This document shows positions 4,841-11,617 of a stretch of DNA of 11,617 bases, piece after piece. The position numbers and the translations under genes were made by a program. Where the stretch lies: positions 1 to 11,617 of the forward strand of contig DITG01000108.1 of NCBI GenBank assembly GCA_002422045.1, written 5' to 3'. The stretch is from Acholeplasmataceae bacterium UBA6190. Its GTDB lineage: Bacteria; Bacillota_I; Bacilli_A; Acholeplasmatales; Acholeplasmataceae. The stretch's first letter is position 1; the number at the start of each line of letters is the position of its first letter. A model generated the notes under the pieces. It was not told the origin of the DNA. It was given only the letters and a program-made list of their open reading frames with translations, and ran no database searches.

Positions 4841-6706
4841 ATGCCTACGTATCAAAACAAAAACAACCAAAATCAACGAAAAAACAATGTCCAGCATAAG
4901 AAACCAGACAACAGACGCCCAGTAGCGCCTGTCAAGAAGGAAGTCAAACCTGCAGGAGAACGTATTTTTGTTTATAAACCCGATATGAATGTCGCTCAAG
5001 TTGCTGAAGGTTTGATGATTTCAAACGCAGTGATGATTAAAAAGCTCATGCAACTCGGTTTGATGGCATCCATCAACCAGGTCATCGATAGAGATACCAT
5101 CGAAGTCATCGCTTTGGATGAAGGATTCAAGGTCATCAATGAAGTCATTACCGATCTTGCACGTTATGATGAAATGGAAATCAAAGATTCAGATGCAGAT
5201 ATGAAGAAAAGACCACCGATTGTCACTGTCATGGGTCACGTCGACCACGGCAAGACAACACTCTTGGATGCGATTCGCAAATCCAGAGTCGTCGAAGGTG
5301 AAGCTGGCGGTATTACCCAGCATATCGGAGCCTATCAGGTCATCCGTAATGGCGATGCAATCACTTTCATTGACACACCAGGCCATGCCGCATTCACAGA
5401 AATGAGAGCACGTGGTGCCAAAGTGACTGATATAGTCGTCTTGGTTGTCGCAGCTGACGATGGCGTGATGCCTCAAACCATTGAAGCACTGGATCATGCC
5501 AAGGCAGCCAAAGTGCCCATCATCGTTGCCATCAACAAGATGGATAAGCCATCCGCTAACCCCGATAGAGTCATGACAGAATTGTCCGAACAGGGATTGA
5601 TTCCTGAAGCATGGGGCGGCAAAACGCCATTTGTTCAGGTATCCGCTCTGAGAAAACAAGGCATCGATGAATTGCTTGATGTCATCCAGCTCATCAGTGA
5701 AATTGATGAATTCAAAGCGAATCCAAACAGACTTGCCAAAGGCACAGTCATTGAAGCATCTCTTGATAAGGGTAGAGGTCCAGTGGCAACACTCATCATC
5801 GAAACCGGTACACTGAAGATTGGCGACTACATTGTCATCGGTAATACCTATGGCAAAGTGAGAACCATGCAAGATGATTTGAAAAAGCGTTACAATGAAG
5901 CCATTCCATCGCAACCCATTGAAGTGACTGGCTTGAATGAAGTCCCTCAAGCAGGCGATATCTTCATGGCATTCAAGGATGAACGTATCACCAAGGATAT
6001 TGCCTTGGAACGTCAATCTAGAAACAAAGAAGGCGAAAGCAAGGCTGTCAAGAAGACGTCTTTGGATACAATGTTTGGAGAAATTGAAAGCACAGAAAAG
6101 GAATTGAACATCATCATCAAAGGTGACGTTCAAGGCTCTATTGAAGCACTCAAGGGATTGCTTGAAAAAATTGATGTTGACGGTTTCCATGTCAATGTCG
6201 TCAGATCATCGGTCGGTGCCATCACTGAAAGTGACGTGACACTCGCCAACGCATCAAAGGCAATCTTGATTGGATTCAACGTCCGTCCGACCGCATCTGT
6301 CAAGCAGCAAGCGGACACACAAGGTGTTGAAATCAGACTATATAACATCATTTACCGCGTTCAAGAAGATATTGAAGCTGCACTCAAAGGCATGCTTGCA
6401 CCGACATTTGAAGAAATCGTTACCGGTCAGGCTGAAGTCAGAGAAGTCTTCAAGGTGTCCAAGATTGGCGCGATTGCAGGTTGCTATATCACAGACGGTG
6501 TCATCAGAAGAGATGCGCTCGTGAGAATCTTACGCAACGGTGTCGTTGCTTATGAAGGCAAACTTGCATCACTCAAGAGATTCAAAGATGACGTGAAAGA
6601 AGTCAAGTATGGCTATGAATGTGGCCTATCCATTGAAAACTACAATGACATCAAGGTAGGAGACATCATCGAAGCATCTCAAATGAAAGAAGTCGAGGTG
6701 GATTAA
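4841..6706 (+). CDS. infB: Translation initiation factor IF-2
   Basis: 621-residue GTPase that places initiator fMet-tRNA on the 30S subunit and promotes 50S joining. Domains: an Asn/Gln/Lys-rich tail (1-40), one IF2N module (about 42-97), the G domain with G1 GHVDHGKT (132-139), switch Thr159 in GGITQHIGAY, G3 DTPGH (178-182), G4 NKMD (232-235) and G5 SAL (268-270), beta-barrel domain II (about 297-385), domain III starting KGDVQGSIEAL (427-437), and the C-terminal tRNA-binding barrel (about 525-615) with the late GYECGL (591-596). All catalytic motifs are intact. The N-terminal extension is short: B. subtilis IF2 is about 100 residues longer. AAGGAAG upstream of the ATG overlaps the end of ylxQ, whose stop is 4 bases away. 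The product of fmt, also in this window, supplies its ligand. Confidence 0.98.
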   Translation: MPTYQNKNNQNQRKNNVQHKKPDNRRPVAPVKKEVKPAGERIFVYKPDMNVAQVAEGLMISNAVMIKKLMQLGLMASINQVIDRDTIEVIALDEGFKVINEVITDLARYDEMEIKDSDADMKKRPPIVTVMGHVDHGKTTLLDAIRKSRVVEGEAGGITQHIGAYQVIRNGDAITFIDTPGHAAFTEMRARGAKVTDIVVLVVAADDGVMPQTIEALDHAKAAKVPIIVAINKMDKPSANPDRVMTELSEQGLIPEAWGGKTPFVQVSALRKQGIDELLDVIQLISEIDEFKANPNRLAKGTVIEASLDKGRGPVATLIIETGTLKIGDYIVIGNTYGKVRTMQDDLKKRYNEAIPSQPIEVTGLNEVPQAGDIFMAFKDERITKDIALERQSRNKEGESKAVKKTSLDTMFGEIESTEKELNIIIKGDVQGSIEALKGLLEKIDVDGFHVNVVRSSVGAITESDVTLANASKAILIGFNVRPTASVKQQADTQGVEIRLYNIIYRVQEDIEAALKGMLAPTFEEIVTGQAEVREVFKVSKIGAIAGCYITDGVIRRDALVRILRNGVVAYEGKLASLKRFKDDVKEVKYGYECGLSIENYNDIKVGDIIEASQMKEVEVD

Positions 6707-6707
6707 T

Positions 6708-7049
6708 ATGTCAATCACAACAGATCGTCTTGCAAGTCTGATCCAAAGAGAACTTGCACCCATCGTGAACAGAGAAGTCAAAGACAAGAGCTTTGGCTAT
6801 ATCAATCTGACTGAAGTTAAGGTGACCAAAGATTTATCATTTGCAACCATTTACTTTACTATTTTGTCTGATGATCCTAAAATCATCGAAAAAGCTAAAC
6901 TTTCGATTGATGAATTCAAGGTGGTCATCCGTATGGAACTCGCGAAAAAAATCAACAACATCCGTAAGATTCCAGATCTTTTATTCAAGTATGACGAAGC
7001 GCTTGCTTACGGCAATCACATCGATCGTATACTCAAAACAATCAAGTAA
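6708..7049 (+). CDS. rbfA: 30S ribosome-binding factor RbfA
   Basis: 113-residue single KH-type domain protein that binds 16S rRNA and helps late 30S maturation and cold adaptation. Family features: RLASLIQRELAPIVNREVKD at the N-terminus, the central YINLTEVKVTKDLSFATIYFTIL (31-53), and the C-terminal RKIPDLLFKYDEALAYGNHIDRIL (85-109), which matches 'R.vPeL.F..D.s...g..Id.lL'. Length is normal. GAGGTGG within the last codons of infB is the ribosome-binding site, and the ATG is one base beyond the infB stop. It is the last gene of the block: an intrinsic terminator overlaps its stop codon, whereas many Bacillota continue with truB and ribF. Confidence 0.95.
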   Translation: MSITTDRLASLIQRELAPIVNREVKDKSFGYINLTEVKVTKDLSFATIYFTILSDDPKIIEKAKLSIDEFKVVIRMELAKKINNIRKIPDLLFKYDEALAYGNHIDRILKTIK

Positions 7050-7066
7050 CCTCGGTTACTTTTTTG
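7044..7066 (+). terminator. Intrinsic terminator of the rimP-rbfA operon
   Basis: AAGTAAC (7044-7050) pairs perfectly with GTTACTT (7055-7061) around the tetraloop CTCG and is followed by a T-run (7061-7065). The rbfA stop codon (7047-7049) lies inside the left arm, so a ribosome ending on rbfA could disturb folding. The stem is short and A/T-rich, so some read-through into priA is likely. Confidence 0.75.
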
Positions 7067-7078
7067 TTATTATGTCCA

Positions 7079-7087
7079 TGGTATAAT
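7079..7087 (+). promoter_or_regulatory. Extended -10 promoter for priA-fmt-pgpA
   Basis: TGG-TATAAT is a perfect extended -10 element, 16 bases before the priA ATG. No good -35 box stands at the normal distance; the T-rich tail of the terminator occupies that place. Transcription would begin near 7094, leaving a leader of only about 10 bases with the AGGTGA ribosome-binding site (7094-7099) at its very 5' end. Confidence 0.55.
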
Positions 7088-7103
7088 ATGAATAGGTGAA
7101 GCC

Positions 7104-9419
7104 ATGTTCGCAAAAGTCATTGTCGATAGCAGACACGAAGAAGTCAATCACGCATTCGATTATATCGTTCCTCAGTCATTTGAGGAGTTTTTGGTGCGTG
7201 GCATGCGTGTTATGGTCCCATTCGGATCCCAGATACGCCTGGGCTATGTGGTCGAGATCATCAAAAGAAGCGAGACAGCAACCAAAGAAATCACAGAAGT
7301 ACTCGATGTGGTTCCTACGCTTTCCGATGAACTCTTTATGATTGTCGAACACATCATGAACACACAACCAGCACTGTTTGCATCGGTCTTCATGACGGTG
7401 ATTCCTGCTGAACTGGCTGTCCAATACCAAAAAATCGCCAGACTGATCGATGAATCTCTTTGCCCAGTAGACTTAAAACCCAATTTTGACCGTCATGGCA
7501 TTTGGAAACTCTTGCAAAGAGACCAGGTGTATTATCCTAGACTCAAACGCCTTGCAGATAAAGGTGTATTATCCATCGAAACGAGTATCAAAGCCAAAGA
7601 GTCCATCAAGATGGAAACAGCCTATACACTGAATACAAACCATCAATACAAAAGAATAGACCACTATCCAGCACTTGATGAACTGTTTAGAGAAAAAAAT
7701 CAGATTCCAAGACGTGAACTGATCACTTCGGGTTTGTCAGCAAGCCAAATCACTACCTTGCTCAAGCATGACGTCTTAAAGAGTATCGATCAAGAAGTGA
7801 TTCGTGACATCCATCACGTCTTCGATACCAAACAACAAATCGTCACACTCAATACTGAGCAGAAACAAGCCATCACTGCCATTGAAAAGCATTTGAATGC
7901 ATCAAAGACCTTTTTACTCAAAGGGATCACAGGATCCGGTAAGACTGAAGTTTATATGAATGTCATGGAAACGGTCATCAAGTCAGGAAAACAAGTACTC
8001 TTTCTCGTGCCTGAAATCACATTGATAGGACCGATGGCGCAACATCTCAAATCCAGATTCGACAATGTCGCAATCTATCACAGCGGATTATCCAAAGGTG
8101 AGCGTTTTGACCAATACCGCATGGTGAAAAATCAAGAAGCATCGATTCTCTTAGGAACCAGAAGCGCTGTGTTTCTACCGCTAGAACAACTTGGTCTGAT
8201 CATCATGGATGAAGAACATGATGATGCCTATCAACAGACTGAAGGTGTCATCTATCATGCGAAAGACATCGCGGTCATTAAGTCTCTGCATCATCATGTA
8301 CCACTCGTTTTAGGAAGTGCAACTCCTTCGATTGTGACGATGTACCAGGCCAATCAAGGACTTTATGAACTTCTCGAACTGACCAAGCGACCGAAAGCGT
8401 TGCCGATGCCAGCGATACAGTTCATCGATATGAAAAAAGAGTTGAAAGGTCAAAACACATCGATTTTTTCATCAGTCTTACTTTCAAAGATCCAAGATAG
8501 ACTATTGAAAAAAGAACAGACACTTTTACTTTTTAACCGTAAAGGGTATGCACCCTTTGTGCTATGCAGAGGATGTGGTCATGTACCTCTTTGCCCTCAC
8601 TGTGATATTTCACTGACTTACTACAAAGACAAACAAACACTCAAGTGTCATTACTGCGGGTTTGAACAACCTTATGATGCGAGTTGCATGATGTGTCATG
8701 AACCTAAGGTCAAAGAAATTGGTGTCGGCATCGAGTATGTCACCGAGCAACTCAAGAAGGTGTTGCCAAAAGCCAGAGTCTTGAGAATGGATCAGAATGT
8801 GACCAAAACCAAAGGCAGTCATGAACTCATCTGGCATCAGTTTTTGAGTGAAGAAGCAGATATATTGGTCGGTACCCAGATGATCGCAAAAGGTCTTGAC
8901 TTTCCCAAAGTCACGCTTGTCGGTGTTTTGATGGCGGATATGCTGCTCAAAGTGCCCTCCTACAGGTCCGCTGAACAGACCTACATGTTACTCTCACAAG
9001 TCACGGGTAGATCAGGAAGATTTTTGCCCGGTGAAGCCATCATCCAAGGCTACGACCTCAATCATTATGCCATTCGAACCGTTGCTGAAAGTTACGAAAA
9101 GTTTTATCAGGAATCCTTATACAGCCGTAAACTTTCCAACTATCCTCCTTTTACAAACCATGCACAACTCTTGATTGAAGGTATCAGTTTCTTAAAAACG
9201 TATCAGGTCGCTTTTAGTCTGAAAAAGAAAATCGCAGCACTCGGGATCACAGTGATTGGACCAGCGCCAGCACTGATCAAGAAAATCAGAGATTTAAACC
9301 GGTTTACAGTGACGCTCAAGTATCAAATTATTGACATGCATCAGATGTTTGACATCTTCAAAACTCTAGAACAAAATGATATCAAGATCAGTTTTTATCC
9401 GACACTTGATATCCAATAG
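7104..9419 (+). CDS. priA: Primosomal protein N', replication-restart DNA helicase
   Basis: 771-residue superfamily 2 helicase that recognises stalled forks and reloads the replicative helicase. Layout: N-terminal 3'-DNA-binding region (starting AKVIVDSRHEEVNHAFDYIVP) and winged-helix part (to about 240), Walker A GITGSGKTE (274-282), Walker B DEEH (369-372), motif III SAT (405-407), zinc-binding insert with eight cysteines in four CxxC pairs (488/491, 497/500, 515/518, 528/531), motif V GTQMIAKGLDF (590-600), motif VI QVTGRSGR (632-639), and the C-terminal domain. Motif VI is usually QVAGRAGR; both arginines are kept. Length is normal. AGGTGA precedes the ATG by 4 bases. First gene of the third operon; fmt follows 8 bases after the stop. 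Confidence 0.97.
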   Translation: MFAKVIVDSRHEEVNHAFDYIVPQSFEEFLVRGMRVMVPFGSQIRLGYVVEIIKRSETATKEITEVLDVVPTLSDELFMIVEHIMNTQPALFASVFMTVIPAELAVQYQKIARLIDESLCPVDLKPNFDRHGIWKLLQRDQVYYPRLKRLADKGVLSIETSIKAKESIKMETAYTLNTNHQYKRIDHYPALDELFREKNQIPRRELITSGLSASQITTLLKHDVLKSIDQEVIRDIHHVFDTKQQIVTLNTEQKQAITAIEKHLNASKTFLLKGITGSGKTEVYMNVMETVIKSGKQVLFLVPEITLIGPMAQHLKSRFDNVAIYHSGLSKGERFDQYRMVKNQEASILLGTRSAVFLPLEQLGLIIMDEEHDDAYQQTEGVIYHAKDIAVIKSLHHHVPLVLGSATPSIVTMYQANQGLYELLELTKRPKALPMPAIQFIDMKKELKGQNTSIFSSVLLSKIQDRLLKKEQTLLLFNRKGYAPFVLCRGCGHVPLCPHCDISLTYYKDKQTLKCHYCGFEQPYDASCMMCHEPKVKEIGVGIEYVTEQLKKVLPKARVLRMDQNVTKTKGSHELIWHQFLSEEADILVGTQMIAKGLDFPKVTLVGVLMADMLLKVPSYRSAEQTYMLLSQVTGRSGRFLPGEAIIQGYDLNHYAIRTVAESYEKFYQESLYSRKLSNYPPFTNHAQLLIEGISFLKTYQVAFSLKKKIAALGITVIGPAPALIKKIRDLNRFTVTLKYQIIDMHQMFDIFKTLEQNDIKISFYPTLDIQ

Positions 9420-9427
9420 GTGAACAA

Positions 9428-10360
9428 ATGAACATTGTATTCATGGGAACTCCTCAATTTGCAGTTCCAATCCTTGAAATGCTTCATCAAAAACATCAGG
9501 TTTTGCTGGTTGTCACACAACCCGACAAACCCGTTGGCAGGAAAAAAATCTTGACATCTTCTCCTGTCAAATCGAAAGCCATCGAACTCGGGCTTCCGCT
9601 TTTTCAACCGATTAAACTCAAAACCGATTATCAGCTGATCATTGATTTGTCTCCGGATTTGATCATCACTGCGGCTTACGGTCAAATGCTTCCCAATCAG
9701 CTTCTGGATCAGGTGACAGCAATCAATGTCCATGGTTCATTGCTGCCCCAATATCGGGGAGGAGCACCGATTCAGTATGCACTCTTCAATGGTGATGAGA
9801 AAACAGGTGTGACCATCATGTATATGGCCTACCAGATGGATTCAGGCGATATCATCCGAACACAAGCCGTCCCGATTGATGTGAAAGACAATTATCAGAC
9901 TTTGTCAGAAAAACTAAGTCTTGTCGGCAGAAATTTGTTAGACAAAGTTCTTATGGATTATGAAAAGGGTCCATTAAAAAGTGTTCCTCAAGATATCTTC
10001 CATGTGACTTTTGCTTATACGTTAAAACCAAAAGATGAAGTGATTTCATTTCGGAAAACTTCATCTGAAATCATCAACAGAATCAGAGGTCTTTCACCTG
10101 AACCTGGTGCAACCGCACACTTAAAAAACGGCGTGATTAAGATTTATGAAGCTCAAAAAAGTGATATAATGGACAGTAAGGTCAAACCTGGAACAGTCAT
10201 CAGTACCAAGAAGCATTTGATTGTGAAAACTTTGGATGGCGCAGTCGAGTTGCTACAGATTCAAATACCAGGCAAAAAACAGATGAGTGCGCAAGCATTT
10301 TTGAACGGACAAACCATCATCCATGACGGTGATGTGTTCATAGAAGGGAATGAGTCCTAA
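9428..10360 (+). CDS. fmt: Methionyl-tRNA formyltransferase
   Basis: 310-residue enzyme that transfers a formyl group from 10-formyl-tetrahydrofolate to Met-tRNA(fMet) for translation initiation. The catalytic domain shows MNIVFMGTPQFAVPILEML at the N-terminus, QPDKPVGR (31-38), and the active-site block INVHGSLLPQYRGGAP, where Asn100 and His102 match E. coli N106 and H108. Asp138 in MDSGDII matches D144. The C-terminal tRNA-binding domain includes SPEPGATAHLKNG (223-235). Length is typical. AGGTGA overlapping the priA stop is the ribosome-binding site. The usual neighbour def (peptide deformylase) is missing between priA and fmt, so the deformylase that removes this formyl group must be encoded elsewhere. 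The stop overlaps the next start by one base (TAATG). Confidence 0.97.
   Translation: MNIVFMGTPQFAVPILEMLHQKHQVLLVVTQPDKPVGRKKILTSSPVKSKAIELGLPLFQPIKLKTDYQLIIDLSPDLIITAAYGQMLPNQLLDQVTAINVHGSLLPQYRGGAPIQYALFNGDEKTGVTIMYMAYQMDSGDIIRTQAVPIDVKDNYQTLSEKLSLVGRNLLDKVLMDYEKGPLKSVPQDIFHVTFAYTLKPKDEVISFRKTSSEIINRIRGLSPEPGATAHLKNGVIKIYEAQKSDIMDSKVKPGTVISTKKHLIVKTLDGAVELLQIQIPGKKQMSAQAFLNGQTIIHDGDVFIEGNES
10143..10170 (+). promoter_or_regulatory. Possible internal promoter inside fmt
   Basis: An extended -10, TGA-TATAAT (10162-10170), lies in the fmt coding sequence with a weak -35-like TTTATG (10143-10148) 16 bases upstream. It could give extra transcription of the PgpA-family gene, which starts about 190 bases further on. 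The codons it occupies lie in a variable part of Fmt (SDIMDS), so the match is not forced by conserved protein sequence. Chance remains quite possible. Confidence 0.25.
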
Positions 10361-10929
10361 TGGCAGATCGTAAAGCTAAAAAATTGTTATATACCCGACA
10401 GGAAATGTTTGAATTGAACAAAAAATTGCTCTTGAAGCGCGGTGTCACCCTTGAATCGATTGCAGAAATCAGTTTCAAGCAACAAGCCAAGTACACAGAA
10501 AACATCACACGTGAATTGTGCCTCGAATCGGTTGAAAAGATTTTGTCGCTCCGTGATGTGTTCCATCATGTCCAGTTGGCCTGTGAAATCGACAGACTGG
10601 CAGAAGAAGGTTTGTTTCAAGGCCCAATTCAAGACATCATCTATGAAGATTTGGGATTGTTCGGAATCGATGAGACCATGGGACTGGCTGTCGCTGGACT
10701 CTATGGCACGATCGGTCAAACCAATTTTGGAGACATCGATGTCAACAAACATGGGATTGTCAAGCGTTTGAACGATGCCGGAAAAGAAGATGGCATCTGT
10801 CATACGTTTTTAGATGATATCGTCGGTGCGATTGCTGCGGCGGCATCTACCAGAGTCGCTCAAGTGACCAACGAAGAACTTGCACACGAAGAGACAGGCA
10901 TTAAGCGTTTGTCCATATTTGATATTTAG
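10360..10929 (+). CDS. PgpA-family phosphatidylglycerophosphatase-like protein (YutG type)
   Basis: 189-residue protein of the phosphatidylglycerophosphatase A family in the soluble YutG-like form found in Bacillota, without evident membrane helices. Conserved stretches: RGVTLESIAEI (27-37), GLFGID (99-104), YGTIGQTNFGDIDVNKHGIV (115-134), and the strongest block HTFLDDIVGAIAAAASTRVA (148-167), whose acidic pair Asp152-Asp153 probably binds metal. Canonical PgpA removes phosphate from phosphatidylglycerol-phosphate to make phosphatidylglycerol; whether the YutG type does this is, to my knowledge, not firmly shown, so no symbol is given. The start overlaps the fmt stop (TAATG), so its translation is coupled to fmt. 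A membrane-protein gene follows after 13 bases, which loosely fits a membrane role. Confidence 0.85.
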   Translation: MADRKAKKLLYTRQEMFELNKKLLLKRGVTLESIAEISFKQQAKYTENITRELCLESVEKILSLRDVFHHVQLACEIDRLAEEGLFQGPIQDIIYEDLGLFGIDETMGLAVAGLYGTIGQTNFGDIDVNKHGIVKRLNDAGKEDGICHTFLDDIVGAIAAAASTRVAQVTNEELAHEETGIKRLSIFDI

Positions 10930-10930
10930 A

Positions 10931-10936
10931 AGAGGG
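10931..10936 (+). promoter_or_regulatory. Ribosome-binding site indicating a TTG start
   Basis: AGAGGG ends 6 bases before a TTG at 10943 that opens the frame for the membrane protein. An ATG at 10939 is in another frame and meets a stop after 13 codons, so the TTG is the credible start. Confidence 0.65.
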
Positions 10937-10942
10937 AATGTC

Positions 10943-11617
10943 TTGTCAAAACCTAAGCCAAAGCTCAAAAATATCTTGAATCTCAATGCCCTCGGAAAGA
11001 GTATTTTTGCTCGTTTTTTTGGCTTTGAACAAGGGGTCGATATCACCAATGATGTTGCTGTCTTATTCAGACGAAATGTCGTCATCAAGAATATCGTCTT
11101 CATATCGAACATCATGTATTCCATCATCTTGTTCATCTTATCTTATACAACGCCTGACAATCTGAATAACTGGGTTGTTGCCTTCATCGCTTTTCCTTTG
11201 ACCTATGTCATCAATAAATTCTTAAAAAAACTGATCTATATCGATACCAACGACAAAACCAAGCAAAGTGTCGCCATGTATGTCGCGGCCTTCTATATTT
11301 TCTTTTCATCCATCTTGATTTATGCGAGACTTTATCAGAATGAATACTTTGAAACGGGTGCCTACATCCTGATGTACTATGCGGTTGTCGTGATCTCTTT
11401 ATATCAGGAAAAGAAGTTGCTATCGACTTCATTTCAGGGACTGCTTGCCTTACTCACGGTCATCCATTTCATCTGGACATACAACATTCAAGGGATGGTG
11501 GGGGATAGAACACTGTTGGAATTCATCCCAGTCTTTGTAAGATTACCCGTATTCTCAGATATCATGCTCAGAACTTTATTATTTATCCTGTTTTACTTTG
11601 TTGTCTACGCGATTGTC
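10943..11617 (+). CDS. Multi-pass membrane protein of unknown function (3' end outside window)
   Basis: I do not recognise this protein. The frame is open from the TTG at 10943 to the window edge (225 codons, no stop). It begins MSKPKPKLKNILNLNALGKS, a basic and probably cytoplasmic tail of about 45 residues, followed by about six hydrophobic segments: roughly 48-68, 77-92, 108-130, 139-154, 163-180 and 206 to the edge. Positively charged stretches (FLKKL at 93-97, YQEKKLL at 154-160) lie between segments. No catalytic motif is visible. Such an N-terminal helix bundle could be a transporter or the membrane sensor of a longer signalling protein (GGDEF, HD or kinase), with the output domain beyond the window; this is speculation. 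It lies 13 bases after the PgpA-family gene in the same direction, so it is probably co-transcribed. Confidence 0.75.
   Translation, partial: MSKPKPKLKNILNLNALGKSIFARFFGFEQGVDITNDVAVLFRRNVVIKNIVFISNIMYSIILFILSYTTPDNLNNWVVAFIAFPLTYVINKFLKKLIYIDTNDKTKQSVAMYVAAFYIFFSSILIYARLYQNEYFETGAYILMYYAVVVISLYQEKKLLSTSFQGLLALLTVIHFIWTYNIQGMVGDRTLLEFIPVFVRLPVFSDIMLRTLLFILFYFVVYAIV

Noticed and set aside
5189..6190. A 333-codon open frame on the minus strand inside infB
   Set aside because: It lies antisense to the conserved GTPase and domain II/III region of IF2, resembles no family and has Cys/Phe/His-rich composition. It is a by-product of codon usage in the real gene.
8566..8700. Cysteine-rich stretch as a separate zinc-ribbon gene
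   Set aside because: It is the normal eight-cysteine zinc insert of PriA, in frame with the helicase motifs on both sides.
10387..10803. A 138-codon open frame on the minus strand inside the PgpA-family gene
   Set aside because: The opposite strand encodes clearly conserved motifs throughout, and this frame has no recognisable product or leader.
10939..10980. ATG at 10939 as start of a small protein
   Set aside because: This frame reaches a stop after 13 codons and has poor spacing from AGAGGG; the TTG frame is open to the window edge.
1..11617. CRISPR array, insertion sequence, tRNA/rRNA gene, phage or defence module
   Set aside because: No regularly spaced repeats, transposase, attachment-site repeats, cloverleaf sequences or defence-protein motifs were seen; nearly all of the window is accounted for by core genes.

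Overview
The window looks like chromosomal core sequence from a low-to-mid GC member of the Bacillota/Mycoplasmatota. The conserved rimP-nusA-rnpM-ylxQ-infB-rbfA block, strong purine-rich ribosome-binding sites and A/T-rich promoters point there. TGA is used as a stop (znuC, nusA, ylxQ) and Trp is TGG, so this is not a Mycoplasma-type recoded genome. The short IF2 (621 aa), its short N-terminal extension and the unusual flanks of the nusA-infB block suggest something near Acholeplasma/Izemoplasma or another deep Bacillota lineage. That placement is inference; GC was judged by eye and not computed.

Region 1 (1-2610, minus strand) is a zinc-uptake operon read znuA-znuC-znuB-zur: a zinc-binding lipoprotein with a duplicated His/Asp/Glu module, an ABC ATPase with a His-rich tail, an ABC-3 permease, and the first 30 codons of a Fur-family repressor (probably Zur) cut off by the window edge. 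The genes abut or overlap. Upstream of znuA lie two near-identical 7-1-7 dyads: one covers the -35 box and the other the predicted transcription start. This is a simple autoregulated zinc circuit in which the last gene probably represses the first.

Region 2 (2661-7066, plus strand) is the transcription/translation-factor operon. A consensus promoter with an extended -10 gives a transcript that begins almost directly with a stem-loop and then encodes RimP (30S maturation), NusA (elongation/termination), RnpM/YlxR, the L7Ae-like YlxQ, IF2 and RbfA (30S maturation). A short intrinsic terminator overlaps the rbfA stop codon.

Region 3 (7079-11617, plus strand) starts with an extended -10 promoter very close to priA (replication-restart helicase). 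It continues with fmt (Met-tRNA formyltransferase), a YutG-type PgpA-family protein coupled to fmt by a 1-base overlap, and an unrecognised multi-pass membrane protein with a TTG start that runs off the right edge. The peptide deformylase gene usually found between priA and fmt in Bacillota is absent here.

Most of the window is ordinary core genome, and I see no clear undescribed system. The points most worth following are the twin operator architecture, the duplicated metal-binding module, the rimP leader hairpin and the unidentified membrane protein. No gene-free stretch exceeds 300 bases; the longest (2539-2743) is the divergent promoter region described below.
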